This document shows, piece after piece, positions 51,208-60,073 of a stretch of DNA of 64,000 nucleotides. Under the pieces are notes generated by a model. It worked only from the letters and a program-made list of their open reading frames with translations. It was not told where the DNA came from and ran no database searches. Positions within the stretch are counted from its first letter, which is position 1; each line of letters opens with the position of its first letter. Source of the stretch: Gemmatimonadota bacterium. Its GTDB lineage: Bacteria; Gemmatimonadota; Gemmatimonadetes; Palauibacterales; KS3-K002. Where the stretch lies: the NCBI GenBank assembly GCA_020344215.1, contig CP070815.1, forward strand, positions 3,747,471-3,811,470. Direction: 5' to 3'. The position numbers and the translations under genes are program-made.

Positions 51208-52044
51208 ATGAGCAAGACACTCACCCTAGCACATAGCCCGGAGGCAGACGACGCGTTCATGTTCTACGCGCTGGCGACCGGAAAGGTCGAGACGGGCGAC
51301 CTCGAGTTCGAGCATCAACTTGAGGACATCGAGGCGCTCAACCTGCGGGCGGTGAATGGGGAAGTCGACATCTCGGCGATATCGATTCACGCCTACGGCA
51401 AAGTGTGGGACGAGTACGTGCTTCTGCCTCACGGTTTCGCCGTCGGGGAGGGCTACGGGCCGCGCGTTGTCGCCCGTGAGCCTATGGATACGGGTGACCT
51501 GAGAGGTTGTGTGGTCGCCGTGCCGGGCCAGCTAACGTCGGCGCACCTGGCGCTGCGACTGTTCGAGCATGACGTCGAGGTGCGATTCGTCCGCTTTGAC
51601 GAAGTGATGAGCTACGTAGGCGACGGCTTTGCCGACGCCGGCGTGATCATCTATGAGGGGGAGCTCACCTATCCCGAGGCGGGCCTCCGCCTGGTGCTCG
51701 ATCTGGGGCAGTGGTGGCAAGGGAAGACCGGACTACCATTGCCGCTGGGTGGCAGGGTGGCACGGCGCTCGCTGGGTGATGAGACGATCGCCCGGGTCTG
51801 CCGCTGTATGCAGGAGAGCATCCAGTACGCGCTCGATCACCGGCGCGAGGCGCTGGAGTACGCGTCGGGTTTCGTCGGGGAGATGCCGGGCGAGCGGGTA
51901 GATGAGTTCGTGGGCATGTATGTGAACGCGCGGACGCTGGACCTGGGTGACGACGGCCGCGAGGCGGTGAGGGAGTTCCTGGTACGCGGCTTTCGGGCCG
52001 GGTTCATCGATAGGGTTCCCGATTCCCTGTTCTTCGGACACTGA
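51208..52044 (+). CDS. mqnD: 1,4-dihydroxy-6-naphthoate synthase MqnD
   Basis: A 278-residue enzyme of the futalosine pathway for menaquinone, converting cyclic de-hypoxanthine futalosine to 1,4-dihydroxy-6-naphthoate. The periplasmic-binding-protein-like fold starts with LTLAHSPEADDAFMFYAL. It continues with the family features DIEALNLRAVNGEVDISAISIHAY, PGQLTSAHLALRLF and LPLGGRVARRSLG. The start at 51208 (MSKTLTLAHS) matches family N-termini. It implies that the organism respires with menaquinone made without the Men pathway. mqnA, mqnB and mqnC are not in the window. Confidence 0.9.
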   Translation: MSKTLTLAHSPEADDAFMFYALATGKVETGDLEFEHQLEDIEALNLRAVNGEVDISAISIHAYGKVWDEYVLLPHGFAVGEGYGPRVVAREPMDTGDLRGCVVAVPGQLTSAHLALRLFEHDVEVRFVRFDEVMSYVGDGFADAGVIIYEGELTYPEAGLRLVLDLGQWWQGKTGLPLPLGGRVARRSLGDETIARVCRCMQESIQYALDHRREALEYASGFVGEMPGERVDEFVGMYVNARTLDLGDDGREAVREFLVRGFRAGFIDRVPDSLFFGH

Positions 52045-52045
52045 T

Positions 52046-52069
52046 TGTCAGCCCGGTCGAAGGCTGACA
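52046..52069 (+). terminator. Hairpin after mqnD
   Basis: TGTCAGCC and GGCTGACA form an 8-bp stem with an 8-base loop directly after the mqnD stop. A second 8-bp GCCGGCGC/GCGCCGGC hairpin lies at 52095-52114. Neither has a T tract. Confidence 0.5.
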
Positions 52070-52157
52070 GATTGAGCGCGGGTGGGCGTGGGGCGCCGGC
52101 GCCAGCGCGCCGGCAGTAGGAAAGGGCACTCGAGTTGCTGGCACCCGGTACAAAGCC

Positions 52158-54737
52158 ATGAGAATGGCACTGCTGTCCCTCGTTTGGCTGGTCTTCGTTG
52201 TGCCTACCGGCGGAGCAGCCCAGATCAATTCTGACAGTCCGGAAGAGACAGTCTCGGTCGTCGCCGGTCCCGACTACGCGGCGGGCGGGACTTGGCGCTT
52301 CTTCTGGGGCGACCACTACCGGGATTCATGGACGGCGGAGATCCGCGTTCCTGTCCTGAAGCTGCGTGAGTACGCCGGCGGCCTGACGCCGATCAGCGCC
52401 GGCGGTGGATTCCAGACGAAGTCGCTGTGGCTTCAGGGCGCGGACGGTCGCCCCTACGCTTTTCGGTCCGTGTATAAGGGGGTGGCGAAACTGGTGCCTG
52501 AGTTGTTGCGCGGCACGTTCGTGGAGGACCTCGCCCAGGACCAGATGAGCGGGCAGCATCCGGTTGGCGCGATGTTGGCCGACTCGTTGCTGAGTGCGGT
52601 GGGTGTGATGAGCACGCACCCGAAGCTGTACGTGCTGCCTGACGATGCGGCGCTCGGGGAGTTTCGAGGAGATTTTGCCAACCTGCTGGGCCTGCTCGAG
52701 CTGCGGCCGGAGGAGACGGCGGATCGGCTGGCTGCGTTTGCAGGTGCGCAGCACGTGGTGGGTACGTTCGCGATTCTGGACGAGTTGATGGGGAGCCCGC
52801 GGGTCCGGGTCCATTCCCGCGCTTTTCTAGCGGCGCGCTTGATGGACCTCTTCCTGGGCGACTGGGATCGACACGCCGATCAGTGGCGCTGGGCCGACTT
52901 CGGCGCGGACTCGACGCCCGGCTGGCGCCCGATCGCCTTGGACCGCGACCAGGCATTGTCGCGGCTCGACGGCTTCATCGTCGGCATCGGGTACAAGTAC
53001 TTCATCGCGCTGTCCAGCTTCGGGGAGCGGTACGACAGAATCGTCAGCCTGCACTACAACGCCCGGTTCCTCGACCGGCTGTTTCTCACGGAGCTAGAGC
53101 GGTCGGTCTGGGACTCTGCGGCCGCCAGTTTGGCCGCGGCTCTCACGGACGATGTGGTTGACGGCGCCGTTGACTGTCTGCCGCCTGAGATGGAGGCGAC
53201 GGACGGCGAATTCATGAGGAGGGCCCTGAAGAGTCGGCGTGACCTGTTGCCGGAAGCGGCCGGGGAGTTCTACGAGCTCATGGCGTCGGAGCCGTACGTG
53301 CACGCGACGAACGCCGGGGAGCTGGTCGAGCTGACAGGGACCTCGGACGGCCTGGTCCAGGTCGCGATCCGAGAGGCGATCCCCGCGTCCGAGCCGTACT
53401 TCCTGCGGGTCTTCCGCCCGGAGGAGACGAATGAGATCCGCGTGTTCTTGCACGGCGGCGACGACCGGGTGGTCATCGAAGGTGGGGAGCGGTTGCCGAT
53501 TCTGGTGCGCCTGATCGGTGGAGCGGGCGACGACGAGTTCCACTTTGCCACCTCGACAGGGAACGTGAGGCTGTACGACGAATCCGGCTCGAACCGAGTG
53601 ACGGGTCAAATACGTCCAGGCATCAACAGCCGGCCGTACGACGAGCCGCCGCTGATCCCGCCGCAGGGCTCCGAGGCACCGCCGCGCCACTGGGGTAACT
53701 GGGGCGTGCCGCTGGGGACGATGGGGTATAGTCCCGACTACGGCTTCAAGATCGGCGCCAGCTACGTGTGGTTCGACTACGGGTTCCGCAAGGATCCCTA
53801 CGCCTCGCGCGTCAAACTGGCGGGCGCGCTGGCCACTGCTGAGAAGGGTGAGCTGCAGCTCGAGACCGACTTCCGGTTCGAGAACTCGCCCTTTTTCGTG
53901 AGGTTCGCGGGTTACGGGTCCGATCTCGGGACCTTGCACTTCTACGGCGTTGGCAACGACAGCGAGCTCACCGAGGACGCGGCCAGCGACTTCTACGACG
54001 TCGAGCATATTTTGATTGGCGGCGAGGCCTCGTTCGGCGTGGCGCTCAGCAGCGAGGTGGCGCTTGGGCTGGGCGCGAGGCTCACCTACTCGAACACCAA
54101 GGACGATCCGGACACCTTCCTCGGCCAGACGCCCGACGTCTATGGAGCCGGCAAGTTCGGGTTCACCGGTGCGATGTTGCGGTTCGACGTGGCTACAAGC
54201 CGCAGGCCGGGGGGAATCTTCGTAGAGACGGAGCCGAGGCCCGGAACTTGGCTGCGGGTCGAGGGCAGCTACACTCCCGCCCTCATCGATGTAGATGAGG
54301 ATTACGGGGCGGTCGATGCAGCCGGTGCGGTTTGGCTGCCGCTCGGGTTGCGGCGCTGGGAAGTGGCCTTGCGGGCAGGCGGGCGGAAGATCTGGGGTGA
54401 CGCTCCGTGGTTCCATTACGCGTTCATCGGCGGTGACGAGAGCCTGAGGGGTTGGCCCCGAGAGCGATTCGCGGGCGACGCATCGCTCTACGGCAGCGCC
54501 GAGCTTCGCCTCGACCTGTTTAACTACCGCCTCGTCTTTCCTTCCACCTTCGGGATCTTCGGGCTGGTCGACGGCGGCCGCGTGTGGGTGGATGGGGAGT
54601 CGCCGGGCGGCTGGCACAGCGGCTACGGCGGTGGCATCTGGCTCGCCCTCAGGGGGACCCGGAACATAGTCTCGGTCGCCTACGCGGAGAGCGCGGAGGA
54701 CAGCGGCCTTTACATTAACTTGGGCTTCTCGTACTGA
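52158..54737 (+). CDS. Outer-membrane beta-barrel fused to a kinase-like domain
   Basis: An 859-residue protein with a signal peptide ending near GGAAQ. Residues about 75-430 resemble the HipA/FAM20-type atypical kinase fold: TKSLWLQGADGRPYAFRSVYK (87-107, nucleotide-binding strands with Lys107), GDWDRHADQWRW (234-245, catalytic-loop-like D-x-H) and ALDRDQALS (260-268, metal-binding-like). Residues about 530-859 are a BamA/TamA-like surface-antigen barrel: repeated amphipathic strands, FIGGDESLRGW, an LRLDLFNYRL segment and the terminal LYINLGFSY. A kinase-like domain in the periplasm would be unusual because ATP is absent there. Function unknown. Confidence 0.75.
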   Translation: MRMALLSLVWLVFVVPTGGAAQINSDSPEETVSVVAGPDYAAGGTWRFFWGDHYRDSWTAEIRVPVLKLREYAGGLTPISAGGGFQTKSLWLQGADGRPYAFRSVYKGVAKLVPELLRGTFVEDLAQDQMSGQHPVGAMLADSLLSAVGVMSTHPKLYVLPDDAALGEFRGDFANLLGLLELRPEETADRLAAFAGAQHVVGTFAILDELMGSPRVRVHSRAFLAARLMDLFLGDWDRHADQWRWADFGADSTPGWRPIALDRDQALSRLDGFIVGIGYKYFIALSSFGERYDRIVSLHYNARFLDRLFLTELERSVWDSAAASLAAALTDDVVDGAVDCLPPEMEATDGEFMRRALKSRRDLLPEAAGEFYELMASEPYVHATNAGELVELTGTSDGLVQVAIREAIPASEPYFLRVFRPEETNEIRVFLHGGDDRVVIEGGERLPILVRLIGGAGDDEFHFATSTGNVRLYDESGSNRVTGQIRPGINSRPYDEPPLIPPQGSEAPPRHWGNWGVPLGTMGYSPDYGFKIGASYVWFDYGFRKDPYASRVKLAGALATAEKGELQLETDFRFENSPFFVRFAGYGSDLGTLHFYGVGNDSELTEDAASDFYDVEHILIGGEASFGVALSSEVALGLGARLTYSNTKDDPDTFLGQTPDVYGAGKFGFTGAMLRFDVATSRRPGGIFVETEPRPGTWLRVEGSYTPALIDVDEDYGAVDAAGAVWLPLGLRRWEVALRAGGRKIWGDAPWFHYAFIGGDESLRGWPRERFAGDASLYGSAELRLDLFNYRLVFPSTFGIFGLVDGGRVWVDGESPGGWHSGYGGGIWLALRGTRNIVSVAYAESAEDSGLYINLGFSY

Positions 54738-54746
54738 CGCGCCCGG

Positions 54747-55916
54747 CTACTCGTTTGCGGGCTTGCCTTCCAGAGCGAGGCCGATCTCGGTCCTTACCCA
54801 GCCGTCATCCTCGAACTCCAAACGGAACTCGAGCGCCTTCACCGCACTTGGGTCGTCGAAGCGGCCGAGCGCCCAGGCGGCGTGGCCGCGAACCAGCGGA
54901 TCTTCGTCGTTCAGGCCGCCGAGCAGGGCCGGCAGGGCGGCGCGGTCTCCCCAGTTGCCGAGGGCGATGGCGACGTTGCGGAGGAGGCCGCGACGCTTAG
55001 CACGGGCGAGGGGCGCGTCGGCGAAGCGCGCATCGAATTCCGCTTCGCTCAGTTGCATGAGCTCGATCAGCTCCGGGCCACTGATGTCGTCCCGTGGCTT
55101 GAAGCGCGGCTCGCTTGTCTGGGGCGCTTCCTTGTTCCAGGGGCAGACTTCCTGGCAGATGTCGCAGCCAAAGATGCGATTGCCGATCGCAGGTCTGAGT
55201 TCGATTGCGATTGGGCCACGGAGCTCGATGGTCTGGTAGGAGATGCAGAGTCGCGCGTCGAGCACCCTGGCGTCTTCTATCGCACCGGTGGGGCAGGCCC
55301 AAATGCAGCGGTCGCAGGTCCCACAGTGATCGAGGCTGAAGGGATCGTCGGGCTCGAGCTGGGCGTCGGTGAGGATCTCTCCTATGAAGATGTACGAACC
55401 GAGCTCGGTGTTGATCAGGCACGTGTTCTTGCCGATCCAGCCGAGGCCGGCCCGTTGGGCGTGGTCACGTTCCAGTACAGGCCCGTAGTCGACGTAAAGG
55501 CGCGTCTTCACCTTATCCCCCGCCAGCTCACGGATCGAGCTCTCCAGTTCAGCGAGTTTCTCCTCGAAGACGGTGTGGTAGTCGACCGCGCGGGCGTAGC
55601 GGGCGAGGACCGCGCGCGATGGGTCGTCGGCTGGGCCGTCCCCGCCGCCGGCGTAGTTCATGGCCACCATTATGATGGAGCGGGCGCCCGGTAAAGCCTT
55701 GGCGGGGTCGAGTCGCCGCTCGACGGCGTCGTCGCGATCGAGATAGGCCATCTCGCCGTTGTACTCGTGCTTCAGCCAATCGAGATAGAAATCAGCGTGC
55801 ACTGGCCGTTCGGCGGGCGCGATGCCCACGAGATCGAAGCCGAGCTGGCGGGCGCGCGCCTTGATGGCTTCGGTCGGCGAGCTCGCCGAACTCGTCGGGC
55901 GCTTCTTCGCTGTCAT
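54747..55916 (-). CDS. queG: Epoxyqueuosine reductase QueG
   Basis: A 389-residue cobalamin-dependent iron-sulfur enzyme for the last step of queuosine synthesis in tRNA (epoxyqueuosine to queuosine). The N-terminal part has GFDLVGIAPAE and DRDDAVERRLDPAKALPGARS. The substrate/B12 region shows YVDYGPVLERDHAQRAGLGWIGKNT. Two [4Fe-4S] sites are CGTCDRCIWACPTGA and CDICQEVCPWN. A HEAT-like repeat end (ALLGGLNDEDPLVRGHAAWALG) is typical of the family. Its B12 cofactor links it to the adenosyltransferase at 7313. It is co-directional with the dehydrogenase upstream, five bases apart. Confidence 0.95.
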   Translation of the reverse strand: MTAKKRPTSSASSPTEAIKARARQLGFDLVGIAPAERPVHADFYLDWLKHEYNGEMAYLDRDDAVERRLDPAKALPGARSIIMVAMNYAGGGDGPADDPSRAVLARYARAVDYHTVFEEKLAELESSIRELAGDKVKTRLYVDYGPVLERDHAQRAGLGWIGKNTCLINTELGSYIFIGEILTDAQLEPDDPFSLDHCGTCDRCIWACPTGAIEDARVLDARLCISYQTIELRGPIAIELRPAIGNRIFGCDICQEVCPWNKEAPQTSEPRFKPRDDISGPELIELMQLSEAEFDARFADAPLARAKRRGLLRNVAIALGNWGDRAALPALLGGLNDEDPLVRGHAAWALGRFDDPSAVKALEFRLEFEDDGWVRTEIGLALEGKPANE

Positions 55917-55921
55917 CGGCC

Positions 55922-56950
55922 TTACGGTTCGAGTACGATCTTGCCGAACTGGTCGCCGGCCTCGAGTCGCTCGTGCGCTTCGCGCGCACGCTCGAGTGGC
56001 CAGACAACATCGACCACCGGCCTGAGTTTCTTTTGGAAGACCAGCGACGTGACTTTGTTGAATTCTGAGACGCTTGACATCGTGCTACCGATTATGCGGA
56101 GCTGCTTCCAGAAGGCGAGTCGGATCTCGACCTGGCCCTTCGCCCCAGTCGTCGCGCCGTAGGTGACGAGTCGGCCGTCGCGGGCGAGCACGCGGAGAAT
56201 GTCCGGCCAGACTGCTTCACCGACGCTGTCGAAGGCGACGTCAACGCCGCGCTTCTCGGTGAGCTTCCAGATCTCCTTCGAGAAATCGGACTCGAGCCGG
56301 TCGATGACGTGGTCGGCGCCCAGATCCCGGACGCGGCCCGCTTTCGCGGGACCGCTTGTCACTGCGAAGACGGTGGCGCCTACGTGCTTGGCGATCTGGA
56401 TGGCCGCGGTTGACACGCCGCCCGACGCGCCGGTGACGAGCACGGTTTCACCCTTCTCGAGGCCGCCGCGGGCGATGAGGCCGCGCCAAGCGGTCTGGTA
56501 GACTAGGGGTACGGCGGCGGCTTCCGCGAACGACAGGTCATCGGGGAGGGGGTGCACGTTGGCGGCGGGAACCGCGACGTACTCGGCGAAGCCACCGCGG
56601 AGGTGCTCGCCGATTATTCTGTAGGATGCGCAGAGGCTCTCCTCCCCCTTCTGGCACCATGCGCAGGTCCCACACCAGAGGCTGGGGTTGACCAGGACGC
56701 GAGTTCCAGGGTCGAGTCGCTGAACTCCTTCACCGGTATCCTCCACGAGGCCGGCGATGTCGGACCCGCCGATGTGGGGAAACTCGAGGTTCAGGCCGGG
56801 CAGGCCACGCCGGGCCCAGAGGTCCAGGTGGTTCATGGCCGCAGCGCGCACGGCGATCAGCACCTGGCCGGGCGTCACCTCGGGAGAGGGGACGTCGGCG
56901 ATCTCGATGACCTCGGGGCCGCCGTGCTGTCTGAAGACTGCCGCTTTCAT
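55922..56950 (-). CDS. Zinc-containing quinone-oxidoreductase-like alcohol dehydrogenase
   Basis: A 342-residue MDR-superfamily enzyme. The catalytic GroES-like domain has NHLDLWARRG and the structural zinc site CGTCAWCQKGEESLC (about residues 91-105). The Rossmann domain has VLVTGASGGVSTAAIQIAK (NADP(H)-binding). The C-terminal end EAHERLEAGDQFGKIVLEP is typical. It reduces or oxidises an unknown alcohol, aldehyde or enone. ATG 56950 (MKAAVFRQHGGPEV) matches family starts. It is divergent from the M28 lipoprotein gene and forms an operon with queG. Confidence 0.9.
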   Translation of the reverse strand: MKAAVFRQHGGPEVIEIADVPSPEVTPGQVLIAVRAAAMNHLDLWARRGLPGLNLEFPHIGGSDIAGLVEDTGEGVQRLDPGTRVLVNPSLWCGTCAWCQKGEESLCASYRIIGEHLRGGFAEYVAVPAANVHPLPDDLSFAEAAAVPLVYQTAWRGLIARGGLEKGETVLVTGASGGVSTAAIQIAKHVGATVFAVTSGPAKAGRVRDLGADHVIDRLESDFSKEIWKLTEKRGVDVAFDSVGEAVWPDILRVLARDGRLVTYGATTGAKGQVEIRLAFWKQLRIIGSTMSSVSEFNKVTSLVFQKKLRPVVDVVWPLERAREAHERLEAGDQFGKIVLEP

Positions 56951-57096
56951 GGCAGGACCTTTGCGTGGTTTTGGTTCTGGTCGGATGGTGCCAGACAAGT
57001 TCGGGGGCATCGCCCCATCCGGGCAATGGGGGTGTTATATTTGACGCCGCGGCTACCCCCTCCGCCGTCCTCGTAAGCCTCTGAACCCGATTTGCT

Positions 57097-58056
57097 ATGA
57101 AGCGGTTCTTCGCGTTGCTGACCCTGGCGCTCGTGGCCTGCGAATCCTCGCCGACGGCGCCCGAGGTCGAGCCGGCCATTAGCGAGGAGAATATCCTCGC
57201 CCACCTCGAGGTCCTGGCCCACGACAGCATGTTCGGTCGCAGGGGCGGATCGGAGTACGAGCTGGCAGCCGCGGAATACATCCGCGAGGAACTTGTCGAG
57301 CTCGGGCTTGAGCCCGGGACGCCCGGTTACTTGCAGACGTTCGAGATTCCGTTCCCTGTAGGAGGGCAGAGTGGGCTGACCTCGCAGAACGTCCTCGGCG
57401 TGATCCCCGGGGCAGGTGCGCTGGCAGCCGAGTGGCTGGTGATCGGCGCCCACTACGACCATGTGGGCTATGAGCAGGTCGACCCGGACTCGGTTGTCGT
57501 CTATAACGGTGCGGACGATAACGCATCGGGCACGGCGCTGCTACTGGAGCTGGCGCGGAACCTGGCTGCGTATGCGGCGACGAGCTCGGGCGGGCCTAAC
57601 GGTCGGCGTTCGATCATGGTCCAGGCCTATGGCTCGGAAGAGCTGGGACTGGTCGGCTCGAACTACTTCTGCGAGCAACCGACGGTGTCGATGACCAGCG
57701 TCGTGGCGATGGTGAACTTCGACATGGTGGGTCGGCTGAGCGATAACGGCCTGATGCTCATCGGGGCGAGCTCGTCGGCCCAGTGGAATCTCATTGTGGC
57801 CCGGGCCAATCGGGAGTCGCTGCCCATCGTCTACACCGACGGCGGCCTGATGGATCGTAGCGACCAGGCCTGCTTCTACGGCGCGCAGAAGCCTGTCCTA
57901 TTCTTCCACACCGGGACGCACCCGCAATACCACCAGCCAACCGATGACGTGTGGCTGATCGATAGCGATGGGATGGTGAGTATCGGTTACCTGGCGGTGG
58001 GTCTGCTGATGGATCTGGCAGAGCGAGGCAATCCCCCGGCCTTTGCAGGGTTCTAG
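57097..58056 (+). CDS. M28-family zinc peptidase, lipoprotein
   Basis: A 319-residue lipoprotein (lipobox LVAC, Cys15). The M28 catalytic domain shows zinc ligands in IGAHYDHVGY, NGADDNASGTA, YGSEELGLVGS (catalytic Glu) and NFDMVG, and a final His in a HPQYHQPTDD motif. It is shorter than the 25320 enzyme and lacks the PA insert, like bacterial aminopeptidases of this family. It is anchored in the envelope and acts on peptides in the periplasm or outside. Monocistronic; the following TPR gene is convergent. Confidence 0.9.
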   Translation: MKRFFALLTLALVACESSPTAPEVEPAISEENILAHLEVLAHDSMFGRRGGSEYELAAAEYIREELVELGLEPGTPGYLQTFEIPFPVGGQSGLTSQNVLGVIPGAGALAAEWLVIGAHYDHVGYEQVDPDSVVVYNGADDNASGTALLLELARNLAAYAATSSGGPNGRRSIMVQAYGSEELGLVGSNYFCEQPTVSMTSVVAMVNFDMVGRLSDNGLMLIGASSSAQWNLIVARANRESLPIVYTDGGLMDRSDQACFYGAQKPVLFFHTGTHPQYHQPTDDVWLIDSDGMVSIGYLAVGLLMDLAERGNPPAFAGF

Positions 58057-58072
58057 GCCTCGGCCCCTTCGG

Positions 58073-58927
58073 TCAATCTAGCGGCGGCAGCTCGCCTGCC
58101 TCGACGGCACGCACCGCGTCGCTACACCTCTTGGCCCACGGGTTGAAGGCGTTGGCGGCGATGCCATCCCTCCAGGCCGAGATCGCGTCGGCCCTGCGCC
58201 CCGCGAGGTATCGGGCGCGCCCGAGCTGGAAGTAGGCCTCACTCATCGCGGGGCCGAGCTCGATGGTCTTCTGGAAGTAGGTCTCGGCGTCGTCGAACAT
58301 CTCGCGGGCCAGGTAGACGAGGCCGAGGTAGTAGTGCCCGTAAAGTGCGGCCTTGCGGTCCGTGCTGCTGCGAATCGCGGTCGACAGGTGCTCCACCGCC
58401 TCGCCGTAGATCTTCTTCTTCAGACAGATGTAGCCGAGGTTGACGCGCGCCTGCTCGTCATCGGGTTTCGCGGCGAGCACGCGCTGATAGGTCATCAGGG
58501 CGTCGTCGTAGTCGTGAGACAACGCCTGCGCCCAACCCAGGGTCGAGAGGGCCTCGAGATCGTCGGCGGCGAGCTCCAGGGCACGCTTGAGCATCTCTTT
58601 GGCGCCGCCGTAGTCGCCGACGGCGATGCAGTCCCAGCCTTTCTGCTTGAAGGTGGAGGACCCAAGCTTGTCGCTGTACACGGGGGGCGCGGCGCCGGCG
58701 ACGGGTTCGGCGGCCTCGTCGGACAGCCACTTGTTACCTTCGACCAGACCCCGGAGTCTGACCTTCAGCTCGGCGACGCGACCCTCCACCTGGTTGAGGG
58801 CCTTGTAGAGCTCGGTTATGGCGCTGATTAGCTGGATGCTCTCGGCGCGACCCTCAGCGCGGTCGAGCGCTTCCTCGATCTCGCGGTAGCGAACAAAGAG
58901 CCCCTCCAGGGGATCACCTCTGTCCAA
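58073..58927 (-). CDS. TPR protein with N-terminal coiled coil
   Basis: A 284-residue cytoplasmic protein. The first roughly 65 residues are heptad-like and charged (REIEEALDRAEGRAESIQ; LNQVEGRVAELKVRLRGL), a probable coiled coil. Residues about 90-275 contain five TPRs with the usual W-LG-Y-G-A-P pattern (YGHYYLGLVYLAREMFDDAETYFQKTIELGP). The start is TTG 58927, justified by a perfect AAGGAGG site four bases upstream. A twofold CGTGTTA word lies in the upstream region around 58969-58999. The binding partner is unknown. Confidence 0.82.
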   Translation of the reverse strand: MDRGDPLEGLFVRYREIEEALDRAEGRAESIQLISAITELYKALNQVEGRVAELKVRLRGLVEGNKWLSDEAAEPVAGAAPPVYSDKLGSSTFKQKGWDCIAVGDYGGAKEMLKRALELAADDLEALSTLGWAQALSHDYDDALMTYQRVLAAKPDDEQARVNLGYICLKKKIYGEAVEHLSTAIRSSTDRKAALYGHYYLGLVYLAREMFDDAETYFQKTIELGPAMSEAYFQLGRARYLAGRRADAISAWRDGIAANAFNPWAKRCSDAVRAVEAGELPPLD

Positions 58928-59110
58928 TCGTCCTCCTTTGCGGGCACGGCGATCGCCGCGCCTAGACTATCTTAACACGGTACCTCTCGTAACACGATCT
59001 CTTCCCCCGGCGGCGGCCGTCGGTGGATGGCCGAAACCGTGGCCCAGTGGGGCTCGTAGGCAAGGTAAATGGGGTGAGCGTGGGCCAACCCAGCGGACAG
59101 GAGTCAGAGA

Positions 59111-60073
59111 GTGCCCAACGATCTGGTCATCCGCACGCAGAAGTTGAGCAAGGCATACAAGGGCGTCCAGGCGCTCGCGTCGCTTGACCTTGAGGTACCC
59201 TGCAACTCGATCTTCGGTTTCCTGGGCCCCAACGGAGCCGGCAAGACGACGACGATCAAGCTGTTGCTGGGATTGATCCGCCCGAGCGGCGGGTCGGCCG
59301 AGGTGTTCGGTCACGACATCGTGGGCGACACGATCGATGTGCGACGGCGGATCGGATACCTGGCGCAGGAGCCGCGCTACTATGAGCACATGACGGCGCG
59401 CCAGACCCTGCGGTTCACAGCGCGCTGCTTCTACAAGGGCCCGAAGTCGGCGCTCGAGAAGCGAGTCGGCGAAACACTCGAGCTGGTCGGGCTTGCCGAC
59501 AAAGCCGACCGCCCGATCAGGGGCTTCTCGGCCGGGGAACGTCAGCGCCTCGGCATCGGCCAGGCCCAAGTGAACGACCCGGACCTGCTCATCCTGGACG
59601 AACCGGCCAGCTCACTCGATCCGATGGGCCGGCGCGACGTGCTGGCGATCATGGAGCGGCTGCGCGAGCGGGCGACGGTCTTCTACTCGACGCACATCCT
59701 GGACGACGTGCAGCGGGTGAGCGATACCGTGGCGATTCTGAACAATGGGGAGCTGGTGGCCAAGGCGCCGATCGAGGAGCTGCTGGCCGGTAGCGATGGG
59801 ATCGTCTACATGATCGATACTAAGGGCAATGGCGCGGAGGCCGAGCGGCGCGTCGCCGCCCAGCCGTGGGTCTCCGAGGTGCGGGTCGCAGCGGACAGGG
59901 AGAGCGCCCATTGGCTGGTGCGCGTTACCGATGCGGGGGCCGCCGAGTCGCAGCTTCTGCGGCTAGTGCTGGCGGACGAGCACGTCGTCGTGACGGCTTT
60001 CGGGCGCAGGACGTACGAGCTCGAGGATGTGTTCATGAACCTGGTCGAGGAGAACGGCGATGGAAGCCGCTAG
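59111..60073 (+). CDS. ABC transporter ATP-binding protein
   Basis: A 320-residue ATPase of the ABC-2 exporter type (CcmA/NatA-like). Walker A is GPNGAGKTT, the signature is FSAGERQRLGIGQ (an FSAGE variant of LSGGQ), Walker B is LLILDEP, with D-loop SSLDP and H-loop STHIL. A C-terminal domain of about 80 residues follows, as in many such exporters. The start is GTG with an AGGAG site. It overlaps the permease gene by 14 bases. The substrate is unknown. Confidence 0.92.
   Translation: MPNDLVIRTQKLSKAYKGVQALASLDLEVPCNSIFGFLGPNGAGKTTTIKLLLGLIRPSGGSAEVFGHDIVGDTIDVRRRIGYLAQEPRYYEHMTARQTLRFTARCFYKGPKSALEKRVGETLELVGLADKADRPIRGFSAGERQRLGIGQAQVNDPDLLILDEPASSLDPMGRRDVLAIMERLRERATVFYSTHILDDVQRVSDTVAILNNGELVAKAPIEELLAGSDGIVYMIDTKGNGAEAERRVAAQPWVSEVRVAADRESAHWLVRVTDAGAAESQLLRLVLADEHVVVTAFGRRTYELEDVFMNLVEENGDGSR

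Noticed and set aside
53094-54617. 507-codon open frame on the minus strand
   Set aside because: Antisense to the barrel part of the 52158 protein; no domain pattern.
54882-55694. 270-codon open frame on the plus strand
   Set aside because: Antisense to queG, whose Fe-S motifs are unambiguous.
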